Shown here: positions 26,684-36,222 of the stretch, piece by piece
How the letters are laid out: the number at the start of each line of letters is the position of its first letter
Numbering within the stretch: the stretch's first letter is position 1
From: Ensifer sp. LC163
Lineage (GTDB): Bacteria > Pseudomonadota > Alphaproteobacteria > Rhizobiales > Rhizobiaceae
Direction: 5' to 3'
DNA: 64,000 bases
NCBI RefSeq assembly: GCF_001695855.1
Contig: NZ_MBSS01000020.1
Coordinates: 52,371 to 116,370, forward strand
The notes under the pieces: generated by a model
The model's input: the letters and a program-made list of their open reading frames with translations, nothing else
Databases searched by the model: none
What the model was told of the DNA's origin: nothing
Translations under genes and position numbers: made by a program

Positions 26684-26934
26684 TCAAGCGCGTCGTCGAC
26701 TTCTTTGGTGACGAGGAATATGCGAGGCAGCGCCGCCGACTGTTCTATCTGGTGCTCGCCCTGATCGTCGTCGCTGACTTTCTGGTTTCCCGCGAACACG
26801 CCGAATACCTGTGGGACCGCCTGCCTGGCTGGTCTGCCGTCTACGGCTTCGGCTCCTGCGTGCTTTTGATTTTCGTTTCCAAGTTCCTCGGCCATCAGGG
26901 TGGGCTCATGCGGCGCGAGGACTATTATGACTGA
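26680..26934 (+). CDS. Small two-helix membrane protein in the nuo locus
   Basis: This 84-residue protein has a charged N-terminus (MIKRVVDFFGDEEYARQRRR). Two hydrophobic segments follow (about residues 21-38, LFYLVLALIVVADFLV, and 52-69, AVYGFGSCVLLIFVSKFL), then an acidic tail. It overlaps the upstream gene by 4 bases and the downstream gene by 8, so it is surely translated with them. I do not recognise it as a canonical Nuo or Mrp subunit. It is a candidate accessory subunit that pairs with the two antiporter-like proteins. Confidence 0.8.
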   Translation: MIKRVVDFFGDEEYARQRRRLFYLVLALIVVADFLVSREHAEYLWDRLPGWSAVYGFGSCVLLIFVSKFLGHQGGLMRREDYYD

Positions 26935-28687
26935 TCTCATCCATCCGGGCCTGATCTTCATTCTCGGCGCGCTGCCGATCCCGTTGCTCAGTGGGGCGAT
27001 CCGCAAGGCCTATCTGCTGCTGATTCCGGCGCTGGCGATCCTCGCCGTGCTTGCGATGCAGCCGGGCAGCTATGGCGAGATGCAGTTCATCGGGCAGGAA
27101 GTCCTGATCGCCAAGGTCGACAAGCTGAGCATCGTCTTCGCAACCGTTTTCACCATCATGGCGCTGATCGGAACGGTCTACGCGCTGCACCTGCCTCACG
27201 CCGGCCAGCATGTCGCTGCGTTCGTCTATGTGGGCAGCGCGCTCGGTGTGGTGTTCGCCGGCGACTACCTGACCCTGTACCTGTTCTGGGAGGGCATGGC
27301 ATTTGCCTCTGCCTATCTGGTCTTCGCCCAGGGCAGCCGGCAGGCGGTCGCCGCCGGTTTTCGCTATCTCATGGTCCACATCACCGGCGGGGTGGCCCTG
27401 CTCGGCGGCGTCGTTCTCCACGGGCTCGCCACCGGCTCGCTGCTCTTCGGCCCGATCGAGGGGGGGATGGGCGTGGGCGCCTACCTGATTCTTGCCGGGT
27501 TCCTGCTCAACGCGGCGGTTCCGCCGCTCAACGCCTGGCTGACCGACGCCTATCCGGAGGCGACCGTCACTGGGGCGGTGTTCATGAGCGCTTTCACCAC
27601 CAAGACCGCCGTCTACGTGCTGGCACGGGCGTTTCCGGGCACCGAGCTTCTGGTCTGGCTCGGCACCGCGATGGCGCTCTACGGCGTCATCTACGCGGTG
27701 TTGGAGAACGACTGCCGGCGACTGTTGGCCTATCACATCATCAGTCAGGTGGGCTACATGGTGGCGGGCGTCGGCATCGGGACCGAGATGGCGGTGAACG
27801 GAGCTGTCAGTCATGCCTTCGCACATATCCTCTACAAGGCGCTCCTGTTCATGGGGGCGGGGGCGGTGATTTACGTCACCGGGCGGCGCAAGCTCACCGA
27901 GCTCGGCGGGCTCTACAGGACCATGCCGCTGACCGTGGTGCTCTATATGGTCGGCGCCGTCGCGATCTCGGCATTTCCGTTCTTCTCGGGCTTCGTCACC
28001 AAGTCGATGGTGGTGGCGGCCGCCGGGCAGGATCACCGCGCGCTGGTGGTGCTGGCACTGACGATGGCGTCGTCGGGGACGTTCCTGTCTATCGGGCTCA
28101 AGCTCGCGTACCATATGTTCTTCGGCACGGACCGGAGGCTGGAGGCGCGGGAGCCACCCCGCAACATGCTGGTTGCGATGGGCATGGCGGCGGTGTTGTG
28201 CATTGCGATCGGGGTGTTGCCCCAGCCGCTTTACGCGCTTCTTCCCCATCCGGTCGACTTCGAACCGTACACCGGCGTCCATGTCACCGAGAGCCTTGGC
28301 GTACTGATGTTCACCGCCTTGGGCTTCGTCATGTTGCTCAGGGCGCTCGACCCGCATAACACGATCAGCATCGACACCGATTGGTTCTATCGCAAGGGTG
28401 CACGATACTTCATGTGGCTCGCCGAAAAGCCGCTGGCGCGCTACGAGAAGGCGGTGAGCGACGTGTCCGAGACCGCGGCGCTGCCCTTCCTGCATGGGGC
28501 GGCACGGGCAGGACTGTCGATCGATCTCACCGGCGTGGACGCCGTCGTGAACGGCGTCGCCCGCTCGATCCTGCGCGGCGGCGCGGCGCTGCGCCGGCTC
28601 CAGACCGGCGTCGTGACCCACTACGTGCTGGCGATGATTGTCGGTGTGATCGCAGCCGTCGCCGTCTTCGCCGTGGCGTGGCGGTAG
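26927..28687 (+). CDS. MrpD/NuoL-like antiporter subunit (second of two)
   Basis: This 586-residue protein has the antiporter core: YLTLYLFWEGMAFASAYLVF with the Glu, LNAWLTDAYPEATVTGAVFM followed by SAFTTKTAVYVLAR with the Lys, and HAFAHILYKALLFMGAG. It also has a C-terminal extension of about 110 residues with DTDWFYRKGARYF and RRLQTGVVTHYVLAMIVG, the kind of ending seen in NuoL (lateral helix and last anchor). It may therefore be the functional NuoL. The ATG at 26927 overlaps the small gene; an upstream in-frame start is unlikely. Confidence 0.83.
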   Translation: MTDLIHPGLIFILGALPIPLLSGAIRKAYLLLIPALAILAVLAMQPGSYGEMQFIGQEVLIAKVDKLSIVFATVFTIMALIGTVYALHLPHAGQHVAAFVYVGSALGVVFAGDYLTLYLFWEGMAFASAYLVFAQGSRQAVAAGFRYLMVHITGGVALLGGVVLHGLATGSLLFGPIEGGMGVGAYLILAGFLLNAAVPPLNAWLTDAYPEATVTGAVFMSAFTTKTAVYVLARAFPGTELLVWLGTAMALYGVIYAVLENDCRRLLAYHIISQVGYMVAGVGIGTEMAVNGAVSHAFAHILYKALLFMGAGAVIYVTGRRKLTELGGLYRTMPLTVVLYMVGAVAISAFPFFSGFVTKSMVVAAAGQDHRALVVLALTMASSGTFLSIGLKLAYHMFFGTDRRLEAREPPRNMLVAMGMAAVLCIAIGVLPQPLYALLPHPVDFEPYTGVHVTESLGVLMFTALGFVMLLRALDPHNTISIDTDWFYRKGARYFMWLAEKPLARYEKAVSDVSETAALPFLHGAARAGLSIDLTGVDAVVNGVARSILRGGAALRRLQTGVVTHYVLAMIVGVIAAVAVFAVAWR

Positions 28688-28695
28688 GAGGTGCG

Positions 28696-30168
28696 ATGGG
28701 ATTCCCGCTACTCAGTCTCATCGTATTCACGCCCGTCGCCGGGGCAGCGGTCCTGATGTTTCTGCGCCGTGACGATGCGGTGCGGTGGACAGCACTGGGT
28801 GTCACCATCCTCGACCTCGCTCTCTGCGTAGCCATGCTAGCCAGCTTTGACACCACCACCCATGAGATGCAGTTCACCGAGAGGCGCCCGTGGGTGCCCG
28901 CGCTTGGGATCACATATGCGCTCGGCATCGACGGAATAAGCGCACTCTTCGTGTTCCTGACTGCGCTGTTGGGCTGGATCTGCGTGCTTGCCTCATGGGC
29001 CGCGATCGACCGCAAGGTGAAGGAGTTCATGGTCAGCCTGCTGGTCATGCAGGCGTTGATGCTGGGCGTGTTCTGCGCGCTCGACCTGTTCTTGTTCTAC
29101 GTCTTCTGGGAAGCGATGCTGATCCCGATGTATCTGATCATCGGCGTCTGGGGCGGCGACGGCCGGGTCTATGCAGCATTCAAGTTCTTCCTCTACACGC
29201 TGGCGGGAAGCCTCCTATTCCTAATCGGTGTCATCGTGCTCTATTTTCACGGCGGCGAGACCTTCGACATCCTCGCCCTGACAGCGCAGGATTTGCCGTT
29301 CCAGGTCCAGTCCTGGCTGTTTTTCGCCTTCCTGGTCGCCTTCGCGGTCAAGGTCCCCATGGTCCCGGTCCATACCTGGCTGCCGGATGCCCATGTGCAG
29401 GCGCCGACGGCGGGCAGCATCATCCTGGCGGGAGTGCTCCTGAAAATGGGTGCGTACGGATTCCTGCGGTTCTCGCTGCCGATGCTGCCGCAGGCGTCAG
29501 TGCACTATTCGACGCTGATGCTGGCACTTTCGGCGCTCGCGATCGTCTATGGCGGGTTGCTTGCGCTGGCACAGGACGACCTGAAGAAGCTGGTGGCCTA
29601 TTCGAGCATCAGCCACATGGGCTTCGTGACGTTAGGGATTTTTGCGTTGAACCTGCGCGGGCTTGAGGGCGGCATCCTGCAAATGTTCAATCATGGCGTA
29701 ACGACGGGTGCGTTGTTCCTGTTCGTCGGCCTGATCTACGAGCGGACCCACACTCGCAGCATGGCGGAATATGGCGGGTTGATGAAGGCGGCGCCGGTTT
29801 ATACCGCGTTTCTTGCGTTGTTCGTCCTGTCGGCGATGGCGCTGCCGGGAACGAATTCGTTCGTGGGAGAGTTGCTCGTGCTGTCGGGCGGGTTTGCGGC
29901 CGATCTGGCCATCGGCGCGACCGCCGTCTTGGGCGCATTGCTGGGCGCGGCCTATCTGCTTGGCATGTACAGGAAAGTCGCGCTTGGTCCGGCCAGCGTC
30001 GCCCGGTTCAGCATACGCGATGTGAATGCCCGCGAGATGGCCGCAATCCTGCCCCTGGCCGCCTTCGTGCTTTGGGTCGGGCTCTATCCGAAACCCTTTC
30101 TCGACATTATCGACGCCTCCGCGAAGCATCTGCTGATGCAGGTGCACGGTGAGGGGAGCGGCCAATGA
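28696..30168 (+). CDS. nuoM: NADH:quinone oxidoreductase subunit M
   Basis: This 490-residue antiporter-like subunit has TYALGIDGISALFVFLTALL, LFYVFWEAMLIPMYLIIG with its Glu, KVPMVPVHTWLPDAHVQAPT with GSIILAGVLLKMGAYG, and ISHMGFVTLGIF. These are standard NuoM motifs and the length is normal. The start at 28696 has GGAGG 6 bases upstream; a longer frame covers the previous gene out of frame. The stop overlaps nuoN. Confidence 0.93.
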   Translation: MGFPLLSLIVFTPVAGAAVLMFLRRDDAVRWTALGVTILDLALCVAMLASFDTTTHEMQFTERRPWVPALGITYALGIDGISALFVFLTALLGWICVLASWAAIDRKVKEFMVSLLVMQALMLGVFCALDLFLFYVFWEAMLIPMYLIIGVWGGDGRVYAAFKFFLYTLAGSLLFLIGVIVLYFHGGETFDILALTAQDLPFQVQSWLFFAFLVAFAVKVPMVPVHTWLPDAHVQAPTAGSIILAGVLLKMGAYGFLRFSLPMLPQASVHYSTLMLALSALAIVYGGLLALAQDDLKKLVAYSSISHMGFVTLGIFALNLRGLEGGILQMFNHGVTTGALFLFVGLIYERTHTRSMAEYGGLMKAAPVYTAFLALFVLSAMALPGTNSFVGELLVLSGGFAADLAIGATAVLGALLGAAYLLGMYRKVALGPASVARFSIRDVNAREMAAILPLAAFVLWVGLYPKPFLDIIDASAKHLLMQVHGEGSGQ

Positions 30169-31604
30169 CCGCCGTCGCGCTCTTCCAGTCGGTGCTAGCG
30201 AGCCTACCCGAGATCGTGGTGATCACTGGGGCCTGCATCCTGCTGATCCTGGGACAGTTTCTGCGCAAGGGGCAGGAACCGTTCCTTGTCTGGGCTTCCG
30301 TCGCGGTCGTGCTGATTGCCGCTTTTGTGACACTCATGCTGGCCGGCGAGGTGCGGCCGGCCTACACGGGCATGTTCATCGCCGACCGCTTCGCTGTCTT
30401 CTTCAAGTTTGTGTTCTACCTCGCCACCGTTCTGACATTCCTGCTTTCGCAGCGATATGCCGAGACCGAGGGGATCGGGAGCAGCGAATACTATGTCCTG
30501 CTGCTTCTTGCGCTTTCGGGAATGATGATCATGGCCTCGGCGACCGACCTCTTGTCGGTCTATGTCGGCGTCGAACTGATGGCGATCTGCACCTATGTGC
30601 TGACCGGCTTCCTGCGCCGAGAGCAGCGGTCGAACGAAGCGGCGCTGAAATATGTGATCCTTGGCTCGGTCTCGACCGGGATTTTCCTTTACGGCGTTTC
30701 GCTGGTCTACGGGCTCACCGGCACCACACAACTGGACGCGATGGCTGCGGCGGTGACCGGCGATCCGCCCGATCCCGGATTGCTGCTGGCTGTGGTCTTC
30801 ATCGTCGCGGGGTTGGTCTTCAAGGTCGGCGCGGTGCCGTTTCACATGTGGATACCGGACGTCTATGAAGGCGCGCCGACGACGATCACCGCCTTCATGT
30901 CGGTGGGTCCCAAGGCGGCGGGGTTCGCGGTGATCCTGCGGGTGTTCCTCAACCCGCTGTTCGCGACCTCCGACGTTTGGATTATCGTCGCGGTCATTGC
31001 GGTGGTGACGATGGCGCTCGGCAGTTTCGTGGCGCTGGTGCAGGATAATTTCAAGCGCCTGCTGGCCTATTCCAGCATCGCACATGCCGGGTTCGCCATT
31101 TTCGGCGTGGTGGCCGGCGGTGCCGACGGGATTGCCAGCGTGATGCTCTACCTGTTGATCTACTCTTTCATGAATCTCGGCATTTTCGGCACCGTCATCA
31201 TGATGCGGAACGGCGATTTCTCGGGCGAGATTATCGAAGACTACGCGGGTTTCGCCAAGTCGCATCCCGGATTGGCGCTTCTGATGCTGCTCTATCTGTT
31301 CTCACTGGCCGGTATTCCGCCGACGGCCGGGTTCTTCGCCAAGTTCTACGTCCTGGTCGCGCTCGTCGAGCGCGGTTTCGTCATGCTGGCGGTGATCGCA
31401 GTGCTGCTGAGCGCCGTCGCCGCCTATTTTTACATCCGCATCGTCATGGTGATCTACATGCGGGAGCCGGAGAGGGCGTTCGACCCGGCACTGACGCCCT
31501 TGGTCCGCGCCACGCTCGCCTTCACCGCCGTCGGCACCATCGGCATCGGCCTATTCCCGGCGTGGTTTCTGAGGCTTGCCCAGCATTCGGTGTTTGGGGG
31601 CTAA
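30165..31604 (+). CDS. nuoN: NADH:quinone oxidoreductase subunit N
   Basis: This 479-residue subunit has the NuoN motifs LLSVYVGVELMAICTYVLTG, VPFHMWIPDVYEGAPTTITA with FMSVGPKAAGFAV, and FKRLLAYSSIAHAGFAIFGV. It is the fourth antiporter-like protein of this locus, one more than in the classical 14-subunit enzyme. A 154-bp gap follows before nuoA, so the membrane-arm genes JK-MN may be a separate transcription unit. Confidence 0.93.
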   Translation: MTAVALFQSVLASLPEIVVITGACILLILGQFLRKGQEPFLVWASVAVVLIAAFVTLMLAGEVRPAYTGMFIADRFAVFFKFVFYLATVLTFLLSQRYAETEGIGSSEYYVLLLLALSGMMIMASATDLLSVYVGVELMAICTYVLTGFLRREQRSNEAALKYVILGSVSTGIFLYGVSLVYGLTGTTQLDAMAAAVTGDPPDPGLLLAVVFIVAGLVFKVGAVPFHMWIPDVYEGAPTTITAFMSVGPKAAGFAVILRVFLNPLFATSDVWIIVAVIAVVTMALGSFVALVQDNFKRLLAYSSIAHAGFAIFGVVAGGADGIASVMLYLLIYSFMNLGIFGTVIMMRNGDFSGEIIEDYAGFAKSHPGLALLMLLYLFSLAGIPPTAGFFAKFYVLVALVERGFVMLAVIAVLLSAVAAYFYIRIVMVIYMREPERAFDPALTPLVRATLAFTAVGTIGIGLFPAWFLRLAQHSVFGG

Positions 31605-31758
31605 TCGATTGGATTTGCAATGATCCGCCCGACAGAATAGACTGGGAGTTCAAGAAAGGATAGCCCAAGTCCCTTCCCTGGGCGACGCGTTACCGGTCCT
31701 AAATTGGGTCGGTCGCGGCCTGAGGAAAGCCCTCGGCGGGTGAGTGGGGCAACGCGAT
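31605..31758. promoter_or_regulatory. Gap between nuoN and nuoA, possible second promoter
   Basis: This is the only sizeable gap among the plus-strand nuo genes. It contains the weak inverted repeat cccaagtcccttccctggg (31665-31683). A terminator or internal promoter is plausible, but neither is clear. Confidence 0.35.
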
Positions 31759-32124
31759 ATGATTGCGATGGAGTTCCTCCCGGTTCTTGTCATGGTCGCC
31801 GGAATTGTTGGGGTGGCGGGGGCGACGCTATTTGTCTCTTCGCTGCTGCGTCCGTCCAATCCCTATCCCGCAAAGAACATGCCCTATGAATGCGGCATGG
31901 ACCCGGCAGGCGAGGCCGCCGGAGGCCGCTTCCGGGTGCAGTTCTTTGTTCTCGCAATCCTGCTGGTCGTCTTCGATGTCGAAACGATGTTCCTCTTTCC
32001 CTGGGCTGTCGTGCTGAAAGACATCGGGCTGGTCGGCTATGTCGAGATGTTCGTCTTCATATTGCTGCTTCTTGTGGGCTTCGCCTACGCCTGGTTGAAG
32101 GGAGCGCTGGAATGGGAGGCGTAA
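31759..32124 (+). CDS. nuoA: NADH:quinone oxidoreductase subunit A
   Basis: This 121-residue protein with three membrane helices has the NuoA signature: [40 protein letters not shown] and [12 protein letters not shown]. The cysteine in ECGMDP and the DVE motif are those at the quinone-site loop. The ATG at 31759 gives the usual length; a GTG 15 bases upstream is possible. Its end overlaps nuoB by 13 bases. Confidence 0.92.
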   Translation: MIAMEFLPVLVMVAGIVGVAGATLFVSSLLRPSNPYPAKNMPYECGMDPAGEAAGGRFRVQFFVLAILLVVFDVETMFLFPWAVVLKDIGLVGYVEMFVFILLLLVGFAYAWLKGALEWEA

Positions 32125-32615
32125 ACAATGGGATCCGCGACAGCGTGCTGTTCACCACCGCCGAGAGCGTTATCAACTGGGGCAGAAAATCGGCGCTGTG
32201 GCCCGAGACCTTCGGTATTGCCTGCTGCGCCATCGAGATGATTTCGGCGGGGTGCGCCCGTTATGATCTCGATCGGTTCGGCGTGGTGTTCCGGCCATCA
32301 CCGCGCCAGTCCGACGTGATGATTATCGCCGGTACCATAACCCGGAAATTCGCGCCCGTCGTACGCCGGCTCTATGATCAGATGCCGGAACCACGCTGGG
32401 TTATCGCAATGGGCACCTGCGCTATATCGGGCGGTGTTTACAATACCTACGCCGTGGTGCAGGGGGCGGAGACCTTCGTGCCGGTGGACGTGCATGTTCC
32501 CGGCTGCCCGCCACGGCCCGAGGCGCTGATGCATGGCTTCCTCCTGCTTCAGGAGAAGATCAAGAAATCCCGAGCGCTGGCCGGGACTCCTCTGGACCGG
32601 GTCGCGGTGCCATGA
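32112..32615 (+). CDS. nuoB: NADH:quinone oxidoreductase subunit B
   Basis: This 167-residue peripheral-arm subunit carries the N2 cluster ligands: the tandem cysteines in [11 protein letters not shown], the cysteine in [12 protein letters not shown] and the cysteine in [14 protein letters not shown]. The ATG lies inside the end of nuoA. An in-frame frame upstream is nuoA out of frame. Length is slightly short of the mitochondrial-type NuoB but complete in motifs. Confidence 0.94.
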   Translation: MGGVNNGIRDSVLFTTAESVINWGRKSALWPETFGIACCAIEMISAGCARYDLDRFGVVFRPSPRQSDVMIIAGTITRKFAPVVRRLYDQMPEPRWVIAMGTCAISGGVYNTYAVVQGAETFVPVDVHVPGCPPRPEALMHGFLLLQEKIKKSRALAGTPLDRVAVP

Positions 32616-33148
32616 GCGTGGAGACACCCCTCAACCTCATCCTGATTACGGAGCACTTCGGCAACGCAATCGATGATCTTGGCTTCGCGCATGGTGTTCA
32701 CGCCTTCGCCGCTCCGCCTCAGATGATCGTCGAGCTTTGCCGGTTTCTGAAGGAACATCCGGCGCTGCGGTTCAATTTCCTGTCGGACATCTGCGGGGTC
32801 GATCATTACCCTGAGGTGCCGCGCTACGAGGCCGTGTACCACCTCTACTCGCTGCCGAACAAATGGCGCGTTCGCATCAAATGCCGCCTTGGCGATCCGC
32901 CACGGGTCCCAACGGTGACGGGCGTCTGGCGGACCGCCAATTGGCATGAGCGCGAAGCCTGGGACATGTACGGGATAAGGTTCGAGGGCCACCCCGACTT
33001 GCGGCGGATCTACATGTGGGAAGGCTTCGAGGGCTTCCCTCAGCGCAAGGACTTTCCGCTTCGCGGCTACAAGGACGAGTTGAACCCGTTTGGCGCCGAA
33101 GGCCCGCCGCCGACGCGGCCCGACCTCGCGACCAAGAACATTCCATAA
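32612..33148 (+). CDS. nuoC: NADH:quinone oxidoreductase subunit C
   Basis: This 178-residue subunit has the 30-kDa family signature: [40 protein letters not shown], the closing [14 protein letters not shown], and [12 protein letters not shown]. It is a separate NuoC, not fused to NuoD as in E. coli. It overlaps nuoB by 4 bases. Confidence 0.93.
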   Translation: MSVETPLNLILITEHFGNAIDDLGFAHGVHAFAAPPQMIVELCRFLKEHPALRFNFLSDICGVDHYPEVPRYEAVYHLYSLPNKWRVRIKCRLGDPPRVPTVTGVWRTANWHEREAWDMYGIRFEGHPDLRRIYMWEGFEGFPQRKDFPLRGYKDELNPFGAEGPPPTRPDLATKNIP

Positions 33149-33177
33149 GGGAGGCCGCTCCACGCCCGGAACGTGAG

Positions 33178-34392
33178 ATGACTGAAGTCACGGAACTGAG
33201 CAGGCCAGAAGGCGAAGCGCTCGACACCAAGGAGGTGCTCCTCAATCTTGGCCCACAACATCCCAGCACACACGGGGTGCTGCGGCTTGTCCTTGAGCTG
33301 GACGGCGAATATGTCGCTCGCGTCGACCCGCATATCGGCTACCTCCACCGCGGCACAGAAAAACTGGCCGAGAGCTTCACCTACACCCAGATTTTTCCGC
33401 TGACCGATAGGCTGGATTACCTCTGCCCGCCGTCGAACAACCTGGCTTTCGCGCTCGCGGTGGAGAAACTCCTGGGCATCGAAGCGCCGATCCGCGCGCA
33501 ATATATCCGCGTGCTGATGGCCGAACTGGCGCGGATCTCCGGTCATCTCCTGATCACCGGCGCGCTGCCGCTGGACCTGGGCGCCATGACCGCGTTGCTC
33601 TACGCCATGCGCGAGCGCGAAATGATCATGGACCTTTTAGAGATGATCAGCGGCGCGCGGATGCACACCTCCTTCTGCCGGGTCGGCGGTGTGCGCGAGG
33701 ACCTGCCCGACGGTTTTTTCCCCAAGATCAGGGAGTTCTGCGACATCTTCCCGAACCGGATCCGCGACTATGAACGGCTGGTCGAGAACAACCGGGTGTT
33801 CCTGAAGCGCACGCAGGGAATCGGCGTGATCACCGCCGAAGACGGCATCGATTTGGGCCTGAGTGGCCCGAACCTGCGCGCCTCAGGCGTCGACTGGGAC
33901 ATCCGCCGCGACGAGCCCTACGAGATCTACGACCGGCTCGACTTCAACGTCATCACCCGCAACGAGGGCGATTGCTACGCGCGCTGGCAATGCCGGGTCG
34001 AGGAGATGCGCGAGAGTGTGCGCATCATCGAACAATGCCTCGAGCAGATGCCCGAGGGGCCGTTCCAGATCGACATGCCGACGATCGCTTTCCCAGTGGA
34101 CAAGGACAAGGTGCATTGTTCGATGGAGGCGCTGATCCAGCACTTTGACCTGTCGGCGTATGGCTTCAAGGTGCCGAAGGGCGAAGTCTATTCGGCGATC
34201 GAGGCGCCAAAGGGCGAGCTCGGGTTCTACATCATCAGCGACGGGTCGGCAAAACCGTTCCGCATGAAGGTGCGGTCACCGTCGTTCGTCAACCTGCAGG
34301 GCCTGTTCGGGACGAGCAATGCCCACTACCTGGCCGACATGATCGCCGTGCTGGGCAGCCTCGACCCGGTGATGGCCGAGGTGGACAAGTAG
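33178..34392 (+). CDS. nuoD: NADH:quinone oxidoreductase subunit D
   Basis: This 404-residue 49-kDa subunit has LNLGPQHPSTHGVLRLVLEL, GYLHRGTEKLAE, HLLITGALPLDLGAM and a C-terminus ending LGSLDPVMAEVDK, all typical of NuoD and of the quinone-binding cavity shared with NuoB. The start at 33178 lies 29 bases after nuoC; a longer frame overlaps nuoC and is rejected. Confidence 0.94.
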   Translation: MTEVTELSRPEGEALDTKEVLLNLGPQHPSTHGVLRLVLELDGEYVARVDPHIGYLHRGTEKLAESFTYTQIFPLTDRLDYLCPPSNNLAFALAVEKLLGIEAPIRAQYIRVLMAELARISGHLLITGALPLDLGAMTALLYAMREREMIMDLLEMISGARMHTSFCRVGGVREDLPDGFFPKIREFCDIFPNRIRDYERLVENNRVFLKRTQGIGVITAEDGIDLGLSGPNLRASGVDWDIRRDEPYEIYDRLDFNVITRNEGDCYARWQCRVEEMRESVRIIEQCLEQMPEGPFQIDMPTIAFPVDKDKVHCSMEALIQHFDLSAYGFKVPKGEVYSAIEAPKGELGFYIISDGSAKPFRMKVRSPSFVNLQGLFGTSNAHYLADMIAVLGSLDPVMAEVDK

Positions 34393-34409
34393 CGGGAGAT
34401 TTGGACGCG

Positions 34410-34922
34410 ATGAGCATGCGCGAAAAGATCGAAGTGGCGGCGGCGCGGTATCCGGACCAGCGCTCCGCGATCATGCCCGCGCTTCTGATCGCGCAGAAGG
34501 AACATGGGCATCTGCCCGGCCCCGTGCTGGAAGAGGTCGCCGACATCCTCGGTGTCGAGCGGATCTGGGTTTACGAGCTGGCGACGTTCTACACACTCTT
34601 CCGCACCGAGCCAGTGGGGGTGTTCCACTTGCAGCTCTGCGACAATGTATCCTGCATGCTGCGTGGATCCGAGGATTTGCTGAGGCATCTGGAGGCAGTG
34701 CTGGGGATCGAAAAGGACGGCACGACCCTGGACGGGCTGTTCACGCTTTCGACCGTCGAATGCCTCGGCGCTTGCGAGATGGCCCCCGTGATGCAGGTCG
34801 GAGACGACTATCACGGCGGCCTCGACATCGCGCGGATCGACGCGCTGTTGGAAAGGCTGCGGGCGGTGACGGGGCAGGCGATTGGCGCCGATCCCGCCAC
34901 CACAGCACCGCCGGGAGAGTAG
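34410..34922 (+). CDS. nuoE: NADH:quinone oxidoreductase subunit E
   Basis: This 170-residue 24-kDa subunit has four cysteine ligands for the 2Fe-2S cluster N1a in CDNVSC (C-x4-C) and CLGAC (C-x3-C), plus the N-terminal helical part [20 protein letters not shown]. The start could be 34410 or the ATG two codons later; a TTG at 34401 is less likely. Confidence 0.92.
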   Translation: MSMREKIEVAAARYPDQRSAIMPALLIAQKEHGHLPGPVLEEVADILGVERIWVYELATFYTLFRTEPVGVFHLQLCDNVSCMLRGSEDLLRHLEAVLGIEKDGTTLDGLFTLSTVECLGACEMAPVMQVGDDYHGGLDIARIDALLERLRAVTGQAIGADPATTAPPGE

Positions 34923-34926
34923 CGCC

Positions 34927-36192
34927 ATGTCAGAACCCGTCCTTCTCAGGAACGTGGACGTGCCGGATGGCCATCTGCTCACGACCTACGAGGCCGGCGG
35001 CGGCTACCAGGCACTGGCGAAGGCGGTTCACGAGCACACGCCCGACGAGATCATCGATCTTGTCAAGAAATCCAACCTGCGCGGTCGCGGCGGGGCCGGA
35101 TTCCCAACCGGCATGAAATGGAGCTTCGTGCCGAAGCGCGCCGGCAAGCCGAAATACCTGTGCTGCAACGCCGATGAGGGCGAGCCGGGCACCTTCAAGG
35201 ACCGGATCATCATGGAGCGTGACCCGCACCAGCTGATCGAGGGCATGGCTATCAGTGGCTACGCGATCGGGGCCGAAACCGCCTATGTCTATATCCGCGG
35301 GGAATACGTGCTGGCGATCCGGCGGCTGGAGCAGGCGCTCGCCGAGGCCCATGCGAAGGGATATCTGGGAAAGCGGATTCTCGGCTCGGATTTCAATTTC
35401 ACCGTGCATATCCATTGCGGCGCCGGCGCCTACATCTGCGGCGAGGAGACGGCGATGCTCGACTCGCTTGAAGGCAAGCGCGCGCAGCCGCGCTTGAAAC
35501 CGCCGTTTCCGGCGGTCGAAGGGCTCTACGCCAGCCCGACCGTCATCAACAACGTCGAAACATTGGCCTGCGTTCCGCATATCGTCGCGCGGGGGCCGGA
35601 GTGGTTCCGCGGCATCGGCCCGGACAAAAGTCCCGGCCCGAAGCTCTATTGCCTCAGCGGGCAGGTGCGCAAACCGGGCCTTTACGAGCTGCCGATGGGC
35701 ATACCATTGCGCGAACTGGTAGAGGAGCACGCCGGCGGGCCGCTACCGGGGCGCAAGATCAAGGCCGTGATCCCCGGCGGGGTCTCGGCGCCGCTGATCC
35801 CGGAGCGCGGGCTGGACGTTGGAATGGACTTCGACTCGCTGGCCGCCGCCGGTTCGATGCTCGGTTCGGCCGGGGTAATCGTAATCGACGACTCGACCTG
35901 CATGGTAAAGGTCGCCACCCGGATCATCGAATTCTTCCACCATGAGTCCTGCGGCAAGTGCACCCCGTGCCGCGAAGGGCTCAATTGGGTTGTAAAAGTG
36001 CTGCGCCGGGTCGAGGCGGGGCAAGGGGCGCCGGGCGATCTGGAACAGCTGGAGGCGCTCTGCAAGGGCATTTTCGGCAACACGTTCTGCGCTCTGGGCG
36101 ACGGTGCAGCCATGGGGCTGCGGGCGGCACTAACGCATTTCGAGCATGAATTCGTCGCCCATATCGAAGCGCGGCGGTGCCCGTTTCACTGA
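34927..36192 (+). CDS. nuoF: NADH:quinone oxidoreductase subunit F
   Basis: This 421-residue NADH-binding subunit has the FMN/NADH glycine loop [38 protein letters not shown] and the N3 4Fe-4S ligands in [12 protein letters not shown] plus the later cysteine in NTFCALGDG. It forms the electron input module with NuoE and NuoG. The ATG at 34927 is 4 bases after nuoE. Confidence 0.95.
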   Translation: MSEPVLLRNVDVPDGHLLTTYEAGGGYQALAKAVHEHTPDEIIDLVKKSNLRGRGGAGFPTGMKWSFVPKRAGKPKYLCCNADEGEPGTFKDRIIMERDPHQLIEGMAISGYAIGAETAYVYIRGEYVLAIRRLEQALAEAHAKGYLGKRILGSDFNFTVHIHCGAGAYICGEETAMLDSLEGKRAQPRLKPPFPAVEGLYASPTVINNVETLACVPHIVARGPEWFRGIGPDKSPGPKLYCLSGQVRKPGLYELPMGIPLRELVEEHAGGPLPGRKIKAVIPGGVSAPLIPERGLDVGMDFDSLAAAGSMLGSAGVIVIDDSTCMVKVATRIIEFFHHESCGKCTPCREGLNWVVKVLRRVEAGQGAPGDLEQLEALCKGIFGNTFCALGDGAAMGLRAALTHFEHEFVAHIEARRCPFH

Positions 36193-36222
36193 GGAGCGCA
36201 AGTAGAAGGCCACAGGAAAGCA

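Noticed and set aside
26906..28621. 571-codon minus-strand frame opposite the second antiporter-like gene
   Set aside because: The translation is rich in His, Arg, Gln and Asp with no domain, as expected from the antisense of a membrane protein gene with GC-rich third positions.
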